Shown one piece after another: positions 45,001 to 55,916 of a DNA stretch of 64,000 nucleotides. Below the pieces are notes generated by a model. That model ran no database searches, was not told the origin of the DNA, and worked only from the letters and a program-made list of their open reading frames with translations. Source of the DNA: Erythrophleum ivorense (taxonomy: Eukaryota > Streptophyta > Magnoliopsida > Fabales > Fabaceae); NCBI GenBank assembly GCA_026724425.1, contig JAIUCV010000117.1:281501-345500 (forward strand), read 5' to 3'. The position numbers and the translations under genes are program-made. Position 1 is the first letter of the stretch, and each line of letters starts with the position of its first letter.

Positions 45001-46153
45001 TTTTTTCGCAATTAATAAACATCTTTACAACCACGTTGTAAAAAAACGACTAATCATGTGGAAATGAACGACTGGTTAAAATAAGTACGTGATTTGTAAC
45101 CACTCATAAAAATCACATTTAGAAAAAGATGAGAATTTATAATGAATAGCCAAAACACAATAGTACGAATATGTGCATTAATAGCACCAATCATATCATC
45201 GCAGTGAAATAAAATAACGTTATTCTGTGTTCTCAAAACGATGTAGAAAATAAAAGATGACAAAGTCCTCAAAACGGCATCTTCTATTCTGTGTTCTCTT
45301 TTCTCTTGTCGGCCTGTTCTTTGTTCTAATTATTTTGTATAAATATTTGATCAATTCGGAAGGTACAACAAATTTTAGATTAACATGCCTATTACTATTA
45401 GGTTCTGTTTTTTTTTTCAGTTTCTCTGAAACATCCGGCTGATTCCACGTATTAACATTTTCATTGACAAATAGTTGCATATTGACCTCGTAGTGTGTGT
45501 GTGCATACGTAAAATGACTTATAAATGGTAGATTTACACCTTTGATCTTAATTCGTGACATATCATTTTCTGCTAGCTGATGCAACTTTTTTTCTAAGTC
45601 CAAATATTGTACCTAGTTCTACACCGTCTAATATTTAATTTGTGGAAACAAATGGTTCTCATTGACTATTAAAAGTCCAGTTGAGGCAAAATTATTGAGA
45701 TTTCCTGCAAACTCTCAAATCTTTGGCTTCCTTGTTTTTTTTTTCGTTTTTTTCTATTTTTCTGGCAAGGTTATATTATTTCTTTCCTTTTTCCTCTTGT
45801 ATTAGGTTATATTCTTTTGTATAAACCTTATGATTTTCATTTATATGGTTTTTATATTCTCTCATCACACAAAAAAAAAAAAAATGCAGATTGAGGAATA
45901 TAAAAAAGTAAGTGGCTGAGACGAGAGTGTTACCGATATAGTTTTCCAGATTTGGTATCAACTTTTAAAATAAGGAAGACGTAACACATGATGGTCCATG
46001 CAGACCAATATGCAAATAAATGGTCCCCTTTTACCGATTTGCTCTCATTATTACACAATGATGGTTTCGCATAGTCTTCTGCAAAACATTGAGAACCTCC
46101 TCAACACCAAGAAGCCTCTTCATATCTACACTGCTCAACATAGCTATTTCTGT
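42071..46153. other. Long intergenic stretch with simple repeats and transposon relics
   Basis: No gene supported. Recognisable items are a 9-bp satellite (unit GCTTGCTTT, about 4.8 copies) at 44202-44244, and a possible MITE-like relic at about 43330-43535 whose ends read CCTCCGTTTC and GAAGGAGTA. A tRNA-like patch on the minus strand near 44080-44130 has GGTTCGAATCG but a shortened spacing. Many AT microsatellites are present. A 127-codon frame on the minus strand at 45220-45603 has no ATG. Confidence 0.45.
44202..44244. repeat. Minisatellite, 9-bp unit
   Basis: GCTTGCTTT repeated about 4.8 times without interruption. Confidence 0.9.
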
Positions 46154-46161
46154 GACCCGAA

Positions 46162-46960
46162 CAGTGGCGGAGCCAGCATTGGGTCAAGTGACCCATGTAG
46201 AATTTTTAAAAAATTAATTAAACTTTTAGTAAGTATTTTCAATTGACCCATGTCCCAAATAACTATTGACCCCTCTAGATTTTGAATTTAACTATCATTC
46301 AATAATTTTATTTAATATTAATTAGAGGTGTTAGTTCAATAACCATCACAACTGGTTTTAGAATAAAAAAGCCTATTTGTTAACTAAGTTTTACTCTATT
46401 TGTTTTATAAAAAGTGTCATTCTATTTTTTTTGCATACATATTAAGAAAACTATAAAAAATTCTAATTTACCCTAATAATAATTACATTAAAAAGTATTA
46501 TCTTTCTAATTTATACACTAATATAACAAGGTTAAAACTGAATTTCAGTTAATAAAATTGCATTGAAAATACAAAGTAACATTGTTTGTAAAACAAAAAT
46601 AAAACTTTAGAATAAAAACACTATTTGTAAAACGGAGGGAGTAGTTAATTAAAAAAAAAGAGTCTCTGACAAGTGTTTTTTTGTAATGAATATTGTGAAA
46701 ATGGCTTCATGTAATGGTATGTAATGATATTGGAGATGCCATTTTTTAAGCAATTATTTAGTTTATTATATTGAAAAACAGATGTGATATTGATAAACGA
46801 AAAAGTGATAAAATGATTTCAAAGTATGAGTGAACATAGCCTATCTATTTAAGATTTATAATAACAATAATTTTTTATTTTTTAATAAAGTTTATGCAGT
46901 TATTTTGAAATTAAAAAAATTATTATGACCCCGTAAATATTTTTTCTAGCTCCGCCACTG
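46162..46960. mobile_element. 799-bp non-autonomous hAT element
   Basis: Begins CAGTGGCGGAGCCAG and ends with CTAGCTCCGCCACTG, an imperfect terminal inverted repeat characteristic of plant hAT elements. It is flanked by the exact 8-bp direct repeat GACCCGAA at 46154-46161 and 46961-46968, the hallmark of hAT insertion. There is no transposase frame. The interior carries AT-rich sequence with another inverted-repeat-like motif around 46390-46640, so a smaller element may be nested in it. Confidence 0.9.
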
Positions 46961-46968
46961 GACCCGAA

Positions 46969-47752
46969 TCTTATTTACTCCTTATGTTTCTAATAGTATG
47001 ATGTTGTAGAAGTTTCACATAAATTAAGAAATAATTAATACATAGCTTCCAATGCATCATTTTTCTCATTAACCACTTTACCATATATATGAATCAATAG
47101 AAATCTAACAATGTTCCTAAAGTTCACAATTAAATTACATGTATTAAGAAAAATAGAAAAGAGATCTAAACAATCAAACTTTGTAGAATAAAGAAAAATT
47201 CTAAAACATCTTATTAGTAGGAACATAGAGAGTTAAATTTGGTTGAGCAACCCACTAATCGAGAATCGATATATTTGCAATTAAGAAGAAAAAAAAAATA
47301 CAAAGGTTAGGATTTAGGAATCTTAGACTATTTTTTCTTAAATAAACTTTTGGTGGCATATTTTGTCAATGTTCAAAATTTTTACTAATATATCGCTTTT
47401 TTTTTAAAGATCTTAATAAAAGAGAAGATGTCATGTACATTGATGAAACTTGTTGCTTGTATGCAAAGACACAGAACAAAATCTTCATTAATATCTTGTA
47501 AGAAGCAAGATCCGAGAGTGATGATAATGGTTCAAGAACCAAAAACATTATTGCAAAAACACAATAACATGAAAAAAACTAAATCCATCACCAAACCAAC
47601 ACACTTCACTTCTACTAGTTAAGAAACTATTAAACCAAACATCTCACCAAAAAGGTGACAAGAACATAAGATTATCAAATAAAAAAACCATCTTGGCAGT
47701 AGGTTTAGGTAGTATTTTATCTAACAAAGGGTTGTTTTAGGGTTTGGTACTT
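46969..47752. other. Intergenic region downstream of RPS9
   Basis: AT-rich with no gene seen; the part from about 47600 on is probably the RPS9 3' untranslated region. Confidence 0.45.
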
Positions 47753-49094
<1,342 letters not shown>

Positions 49095-49220
49095 GGCTGC
49101 TAAAACGAAGAAGACGAGACGATCGCGAAGAAGAGTGAAGAAAAGTTTTTATATTACAATTATGTAAAACCTAGAAGCGGCTTAAAGGCTGGACCTGGAC
49201 GAATCATTTATGTTGTTGTT

Positions 49221-49226
49221 TGGGCT
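49221..49226 (+). promoter_or_regulatory. Site II-type TGGGCT element in RPS9 promoter
   Basis: TGGGCT, with a nearby GCCCAT at 49252-49257. TGGGCY elements bound by TCP factors are common in plant ribosomal protein promoters. Both lie between the ATG and the Harbinger insertion. Confidence 0.4.
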
Positions 49227-49299
49227 TTATCAATTATCATATTAAAAGGCTGCCCATTAGGCTTTCTCACTGAGAGCACCCGTAATGCAGAGCTGCTGA

Positions 49300-51099
49300 T
49301 GGGTTCTATAGCCCAAAAATAAAGAAAAAAAATAAAATGTTATCCATGTGGCCAACCCAAGCCCAGAATCGCTTCTCCCGGAAGCAGCTGGAGAATCGCT
49401 TCTAATCCACACGTGTCGGCAGGAGAATGTCGTGACACGACAAAATGTAATTGTGATGTTTTGTTTTGTTTTTTTTTTCTTTCGCTTCTTCAAAACTTTT
49501 TGTCTTCGTTTTCTCCGTCTTCGTTTTCTCCATCTTCTTCATTTTCTCCGATCTCCGATCTCCGATCTCCGATTCCTTCTTCTTCTCCGTTCTTCTTCTT
49601 CTTCTCCTTCTCCCTCGTCAGTGTTCTCTTTTTGAAGACGTTTCCTCTTCTTCTTCTTCGTCGATTTCCATCGATTCGGTGTGAATCGTTTTGAGTGTGA
49701 ATCAAAACGATTGGGAAGTTTATCTTAGTGTCTACGCGAAAGGCGATTTGCGACCTCACTGTCACCACCACTCCGATGCAGTCTTCGCGACTACGAAGAT
49801 CAAAATCCATGGTGGTATGTTCTTCTAAACTGTTCCTCTTTTTGTTAAATTTCTTATGAGGGACCTATTGCTTTTCATATCCTCCCAGATTTTTCTGTGA
49901 TCCGTTTTGTTTCCTGGGTAAATTTTCGACGATTGGAAAAAATTGGTTATTGATTTGCTCTCTTCTTCCCGATTTCGGATTATATCTATCCTTTGTTATA
50001 ACTAGGTTGTTATTTTCTGGAATCGAATTGATTGAGTCTCTTGGTGTTGATCTGTATGTGCAACTCCTGATTATTTTGCCTATTTGTGAATTTTTTTGGC
50101 GAAACAAGTGAATGATGAGAGTGAAAATATGTTGAGTGAAGCAGCCAATTATCATTTCTATTTGTGCGTTCAATCAGTTGATTTTTGAAGCAAAAAAATT
50201 ATGAAATAGAGTGTTTAGCTTCCCCTGAATCATGTTTCATTTCTGGATAATTTAACTGCACTATAATTTTTGTTCTCTGCTTTTATTTTGTAAAATGAAA
50301 AGATGACATTCATTTTCTAGCCAACAAGTTTTCATCCATAGATCACTGTGTTTTACGAATAGTATAGTTTTGTGAGAATATAAGATCTGCTCTTTTTCTG
50401 GTGAAGTTGAAAGCATCGACATCGTAGGGTTAGTGATTGCCAATAGCTTTTCTTTTTCGTTCTTCTTGTTAAATTAATATCTTTCTGATCAATTGATCTA
50501 GCTGTCTTCCTTGTTCATTTATTATGCTTTGAATGCTCTTCTTCTTTTCATTTAAATAACTTGTTTTTTTCTTCCTACTCATGTCTTCGAGATGCCACGG
50601 AGAAGGAAAGTGTTGCAGAGCAGAAACCTGGTGGAGTTGATGAGAAATCAACTCAGTTCTCCAAGCAATAGGTTAGCGTTTAGTTCCGTTTTGATTGATT
50701 AGGACAGTTTCGCTGGAAGACTTTTAGTTGTAGTTTGATTCTGATTGGTTCATTGTACTGTGCTAGTTAATTGGTAATGTTTAAGGTGTTAGTTCGTTGG
50801 CTATTGTTTGATTGCATAGTTGTTGTTAACGATTAGAAAACTAGCTTTATGTTGAGTTAAATGAGCTCAACCACTAAAGTGTAGTTGAGTTAAATGAGCT
50901 CAACAACTTAAGTGTAGTTGTGAAACCATTTAACATAAACAGAAACTTGTCTTATCAAACTTAATTAATGGTTTTCTCCTTGAAGGAGACAAACATTTTT
51001 TCTACTTAAACACTCCTCTCGCTTAAGTCTAAATCACTCCTCTCCCTTTAGTCTTAAACATTCTGTTTTGCTTGTTTTCTTTCCTTCATTGCTTAAGAA
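49300..51099 (+). other. Non-coding 5' part of the Harbinger element
   Basis: Pyrimidine-rich leader at 49440-49680 (TCT/TTC runs and CCGATCTCCGAT repeats), followed by likely untranslated exons and introns. A short exon-like patch at 50592-50670 lies between plausible splice sites. A roughly 35-bp unit containing GTTGAGTTAAATGAGCTCAAC is repeated at about 50845-50915. No long ORF is present. Confidence 0.45.
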
Positions 51100-51984
51100 A
51101 TGGCTTCCAACACTCCCTTTAGTATCCCTAGATCCTTTACAGACCTGTTCAACCAAATCAGTACACCACCAACACCAGTCTTCTGTACCCAAACCGGTTC
51201 CGCAGGAGCACCAGATGATGTTGATCGTCTAGATGAGAGCTCACCAGGGGCTAACCGAGAAGCGAGACGCAGATGGACAGTCCCTGAAGATGGAGCGCTG
51301 GTGAGTGCTTGGTTAAACACCAGCAAAGATGCCATCGTCGGGAATGAACAGAGAGCCGGTGCTTTCTGGAAAAGGGTAGCCGCATATTATAGTGCATGTT
51401 CTGCGGTGAAGGACCTTCCTCCACGCGAGTGGAATACGTGTAAGCAAAGGTGGGGGAAAATTAACGAAGCCGTCCAGAAGTTCTGTGGATGCTACGAGCA
51501 GGCGGGACGTCAACGCAGTAGTGGGCAGTCCGAAGATGATGTATTCGAGATGGCCTACAAATTCTACTACCAAGATCAGAGGAGTAACTTTACCTTAGAG
51601 CATGCGTGGAGGATGCTTAGAAATGATCAGAAGTGGTGTAGTCTTAATAGAGATAAAGGCAAAACACATTCCAAAAGAACACAACCGGAAGCTTCTGGAG
51701 CAGGCAGTCCAATGGAGGAGCAAGCGGAAGAGAGGCCAATCGGTGTCAAGGCAGCAAAGGCTGCAAAGTTGAAAGGAAATAAGAGTTGTCCTCGAACCAA
51801 TGAAGACAGAGAGGCTTCTCTAAACCGCCTTCAGAACGTGTGGGCGATGAAGGAGAAAGACTTTGCTGAAAAACAAGTACTTGCCGATAAAAAATTACTT
51901 GCTAATCTTATAGGGAAAACGGAACCTCTAACAGAGATGGAGACAGAGCTGAAGAATAAGCTCATTAGTAAGATGTTGGAGTGA
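51100..51984 (+). CDS. Harbinger ORF1: Myb/SANT-like (trihelix-type) DNA-binding protein
   Basis: 294 residues from the ATG at 51100. Residues about 50-130 form the SANT/trihelix-like domain (RRRWTVPEDGALVSAWLNTS and FWKRVAAYYSA, then CKQRWGKINEAVQKF). It is followed by a conserved FTLEHAWRMLRNDQKWC segment and a Lys-rich linker, and a NAM-associated-like C-terminal helix (FAEKQVLADKKLLANL). In PIF/Harbinger elements ORF1 binds the terminal repeats, enters the nucleus and recruits the transposase. Host genes annotated as glutathione S-transferase T3-like or NAM-associated share this domain, but here the position next to a transposase inside matched termini identifies it. Confidence 0.9.
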   Translation: MASNTPFSIPRSFTDLFNQISTPPTPVFCTQTGSAGAPDDVDRLDESSPGANREARRRWTVPEDGALVSAWLNTSKDAIVGNEQRAGAFWKRVAAYYSACSAVKDLPPREWNTCKQRWGKINEAVQKFCGCYEQAGRQRSSGQSEDDVFEMAYKFYYQDQRSNFTLEHAWRMLRNDQKWCSLNRDKGKTHSKRTQPEASGAGSPMEEQAEERPIGVKAAKAAKLKGNKSCPRTNEDREASLNRLQNVWAMKEKDFAEKQVLADKKLLANLIGKTEPLTEMETELKNKLISKMLE

Positions 51985-52564
51985 TAGGTCTCATTAGTAA
52001 TGTAATATCAGCTTATAAATTGTGTAGTGAAGTTAAGGTTTTATGTTCTGTTTTATGTTTCATTACATCTGTCTTAAGTTAATATATCGCTTGTAGTGGC
52101 TTGCTAATCTTAAGGTAATGTAATATCTATCTATTTCTGCTTGATCTATTCGTTACAATCTCATCAAGCATTACGAAATCATTGATATCGTCACTGAAGT
52201 TCAAACTATTTGTGTCTTTTTTGTAAATATGCTTCAGACCAGATTAGTAGTTCAAACTAAGTGGTCTCATCAACCAATTTTTGCATGTCTTATAAAGCTT
52301 TTCTTGTAGTACTTAAAAGAATCATTCTGAGTTTACAAGGTTACACCTTTTGGTTTTCTTGCTAACAGGTTCATCGAGGGTCGAGTCACTACTGAAGGAT
52401 CTTGAGGATCGATGAGCATATGCGTTTATGGAAGCCAACATTTGAAGGAAATGGCGTCTGACAAAGACAAAGTTGTATCACCATTCATAGAAATCGAGGA
52501 CAAGCCAAACCTTTTTCTCAATGGTATAGATTTTTTGTAGATTTGGCCGACGTGTGTTTTGGTT

Positions 52565-52638
52565 GTATGCTACATGTGAAAGTTGTTTGTTTGTATGCTA
52601 CATGTGAAAGTTGTTTGTTTGTATGCTACATGTGAGAG
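52565..52638. repeat. 28-bp tandem repeat between Harbinger ORFs
   Basis: Unit GTATGCTACATGTGAAAGTT plus GTTTGTTT, at 52565-52592 and 52593-52620, with a partial third at 52621-52638. Confidence 0.85.
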
Positions 52639-52779
52639 TTCTCCAAATTTTCTATAAAACCAAAATATTTGCTCCTCTTGTATTAACCCATCGACATTCT
52701 CCTTTCTCTTTACATTCTTCTCATTTCTTCAATCTCAATTTTTTAAAGCATATAAATAAATTATAAATTAAGAGTTAAC

Positions 52780-54087
52780 ATGTCATCTTCTTCTCATCAT
52801 TCTTTTTCCTCGACATTCAATGAAGAGTTTGATCAAGCAATAGATGATGAGTTTGAGAGTTGTATGGAAGAGTGTTTAGGTGATTTCAGTCACCTACTCG
52901 GGCCGAAGAAGACAAAGAAGAAACGAGCGTATATTGAAAGAGGACGTGAAGAAGGTAACATTCGTTTGTTTAATGATTATTTCAGTGACAAAGCAATCTA
53001 CCCCGAATCCGTGTTCCGACGTCGGTTTCGGATGAACCGGCCATTGTTCATGCGCATTGTTCATAAGCTATCCGAATTACCATACTTTCAACAAAAACAA
53101 GATGGTACGGGAAGACTTGGTTTATCCGGGTTACAGAAGTGCACCGCCGCCATTCGTATGATGGCCTATGGTAGTGCAGCTGATGCGATAGACGAATACC
53201 TCCGAATCGGTGAGACCACTGCGATCAAATGCTTGCATAATTTTGTGAATGGAATCATTTATTTTTACGAGGATGAGTACTTGAGAAGGCCTACACCAGA
53301 AGATCTCCAACGATTACTCGATGTTGGAGAGTATCGCGGATTTCCCGGGTCGATAGGAAGCATTGATTGTATGCATTGGGAGTGGAAGAATTGTCCCACG
53401 GCTTGGAAAGGACAATATTCACGTGGCCATCAAAAACCAACAATCGTTTTAGAGGCCGTCGCTTCTTATGATCTATGGATTTGGCACGCATTTTTTGGCC
53501 CTCCAGGTACTTTAAATGATATAAATGTTCTCCACCGTTCACCCGTATTTGATGATATATTAGAGGGTCGTGCTCCAAAGGTATCGTACTCTGTTAACGG
53601 ACACCGATACAAGATGGCTTACTATCTCACAGATGGTATATATCCGGATTGGGCAACTTTCATCCAATCAATTCCTCGGCCAGAAGAACAAAAAGCATGT
53701 TTATTTGCTGCTCGTCAAGAGTTTGTCAGAAAAGAAGTTGAGCGCGCTTTTGGAGTCTTGCAAGCTCGATTTGCAATTGTCAAAAACCCATCTCTTACGA
53801 TGGATAAGGAAAAAATAGGAAATATAATGAAAGCATGTATCATATTACACAATATGATAGTAGAAGACGAACGAGACAGCCGCACTCAGTATAACGAAGA
53901 AGAGTTCCAACAAGGAGGAGGAGACGGAAGCGGATCTTCACAAGTACGTGTCTCGGCTTCTGACAATGTGCCTACGAATGTCCACAATATAATGGCCAAT
54001 CGAGCTGATATTCGTGATGAACAAAAGCATCACCAATTGAAAGCTGATTTGGTTGAACATATTTGGAATAAATTTGGTCCTACGTGA
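52780..54087 (+). CDS. PIF/Harbinger DDE transposase (ORF2)
   Basis: 435 residues in one exon from the ATG at 52780. The N-terminal helix-rich segment (VFRRRFRMNRPLFMRIVHKL) precedes the DDE_Tnp_4 catalytic core. The first Asp is in GSIDCMHW, the second in GTLNDINVL and the Glu in VERAFGVLQARF, spaced as in the family, with the conserved YYLTDGIYPDW between. Nothing is truncated or shifted, so the protein looks competent to cut and rejoin the element together with ORF1. It could also mobilise MITEs with matching ends. Confidence 0.95.
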   Translation: MSSSSHHSFSSTFNEEFDQAIDDEFESCMEECLGDFSHLLGPKKTKKKRAYIERGREEGNIRLFNDYFSDKAIYPESVFRRRFRMNRPLFMRIVHKLSELPYFQQKQDGTGRLGLSGLQKCTAAIRMMAYGSAADAIDEYLRIGETTAIKCLHNFVNGIIYFYEDEYLRRPTPEDLQRLLDVGEYRGFPGSIGSIDCMHWEWKNCPTAWKGQYSRGHQKPTIVLEAVASYDLWIWHAFFGPPGTLNDINVLHRSPVFDDILEGRAPKVSYSVNGHRYKMAYYLTDGIYPDWATFIQSIPRPEEQKACLFAARQEFVRKEVERAFGVLQARFAIVKNPSLTMDKEKIGNIMKACIILHNMIVEDERDSRTQYNEEEFQQGGGDGSGSSQVRVSASDNVPTNVHNIMANRADIRDEQKHHQLKADLVEHIWNKFGPT

Positions 54088-54382
54088 GCAGTTTTCATAT
54101 GTTTCTAAACATGTCGCTTTGGTTTTTTTTTTTTAATGTATAATATATGGTTTATTTGTGTTTTGTATAATCTAGATTATTTATAGAGAATATTTTGATT
54201 TTCTCTTTTTTTCTATAAATTTAAAAAAAAAATAATAATATTTAGAACCCATAACAGGTTCTGCAATGTGGAACTAAAATTTTGCAAAATCATACAAAAC
54301 CTCTAAACTTAAAATAATATTTTTTTATTATTAAAAAATTCTAAAGAACTCCAAAAGGAGTTCTGCATTACGGATGCTCTGA

Positions 54383-55916
54383 GGCACTGAGCTCTATATT
54401 CTTTAAATATATTTGATTTTTCTTTAATTACTTTGCAAAACTATTATATAAATTTTTTTTTTATAATTCATAGTATCATGACATGTGTCACTTTTATTTT
54501 TACTCCTATTGAGATCTTGACATGTGTCTTGGTACAGAAAAAAGGGAAAAAAACTAATTTAAAAAGATGTTAAAAAAGAAAAACGTATATTTGCAATATT
54601 CTAACGGAAAAAATGTTTCATATTATAACGGGAAAAGGAAAAAGTATTTTTGCATACCTCATAATTAATCTAAGATAAAAAAAAATGGAAAAATTATATT
54701 TACCAAATTCTAACTGAAAAGGTTTCATATTCTACCGGAAAAAGTAAAAAAAAAAAAATATTTTTGCATGCCTCATATTCTAAGATATAAAGGTTCCATA
54801 TTCTAACAAAAAGAGAAAAAAATATCTTATATGTCTTACCAAGCTCTATATAATAAGGTATAACCTTCAAAATTTAATTGTGTGCTTCCATCTTTTTTCC
54901 TCTCTCTATAATTTAAAATAAAAAAAAAACTATATCTCAAGAAAACAATGAATATTATTTGACTATATAAATCAATTAGATTGAAATCGAAATTATCGTT
55001 ATAGAATCATACTAGTGAAATTTGATCCAACCTCAATTTGTTTGAGAACAGTCAGAAAGTGTGGATCTCGACTTGGAGGATCAAGGATGCCGCGATCCTT
55101 CCGACATCTTACGTGAAACACTAATTGGAACACTAGGATCCAGGAGCGTCTTGATAAGTACGGTCCATTGTGTGCTTCAATCACATGGTATGGTTCATAC
55201 AAAGGGCAACTCGGTCTTACCAATGTAAGAACAAAACTCTTTTTCTTTGATTTGTTTTCTTCTTTTTGTTTTTGTTTTGAACATCTGTGTAAAAAGAATC
55301 TGGATTTGGATTTTGCAGGTACCACTTCTACTTACGCCTAGCGAAGAAGAATTCCGTGATTTTGTGAGTGGTTCCATTGCTGCCGAAGGAGCTGGAGAGG
55401 CCTTTTTTCGAAACAAAGGACCCATTTGGTGACGCTCACAACGGTGAGCGAGGATTCCTTAGGCATTTTGCCGGGGATGAGCCATTGCTGGTGCTCGAGT
55501 ACGTCCACATGGAGCTTACTACCTAGGTACTTGGTACTTTCAAATTTTAGTTCCTTCTTACTTACTTGTTTGTTGTTGATTCTTGGTAACAAAAGTAATA
55601 ATATTGACTGCATTCCTCACCCACAATCGTGGTTTGTTTTAGTCTTTTTAGGCTTGGAATACTATGACTTGGCCTCACGAAGCTCCTTGGTGTTTTTTAC
55701 CCTTTATTTATTTTCTACTTGTTATGCGTTTTGTCTGGATTACCATGTTTATGTCTGTCTTGGATGTTTTAACCAAACTCAGTACGATGTTTAACACACT
55801 GCATAAGAAGAAACTAAAGATAACTGAAAAATTTACTGTCTAATAAAAAATGAAGAAAGTCCAGGTAACTTTTGCTAATAAAATTACTAATTAACCATCA
55901 CTTCTCAGCCAAATCA
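54383..55916 (+). pseudogene. Intergenic region containing a broken two-exon gene fragment
   Basis: From 54383 to about 55000 the DNA is AT-rich without features. At about 55040-55225 and 55320-55520 are protein-like frames joined by a good intron (AAT|GTAAGAAC to TTTTGCAG|GTACC): KYGPLCASITWYGSYKGQL before it and SEEEFRDFVSGSIAAEGAGE after it. Both need frame changes to be extended, and a stop follows ...NKGPIW. The segment at 55632-55795 resembles 6250-6420 in this window. I cannot identify the parent gene. Confidence 0.4.

Larger units (their letters stand above)
49274..54379 (+). mobile_element. Apparently autonomous PIF/Harbinger transposon (5.1 kb)
   Basis: The left end GAGCACCCGTAATGCAGAGCT and right end (reverse complement GAGCATCCGTAATGCAGAACT) form terminal inverted repeats with few mismatches. 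Flanking TGA at 49271-49273 and 54380-54382 is a 3-bp target duplication. The element encodes both proteins the superfamily needs, a Myb/SANT-like ORF1 and a DDE transposase, both open. A third of the element (49300-51090) is a long leader with tandem 35-bp units near 50845-50910. Confidence 0.92.

Noticed and set aside
45220..45603. 127-codon minus-strand frame
   Set aside because: No ATG at the start, Lys/Asn-rich AT-driven composition, no domain.
49257..49810. Several overlapping ORFs in the left part of the Harbinger element
   Set aside because: Caused by pyrimidine-rich repeats (CTTCTT, CCGATCT); contradictory frames on both strands.
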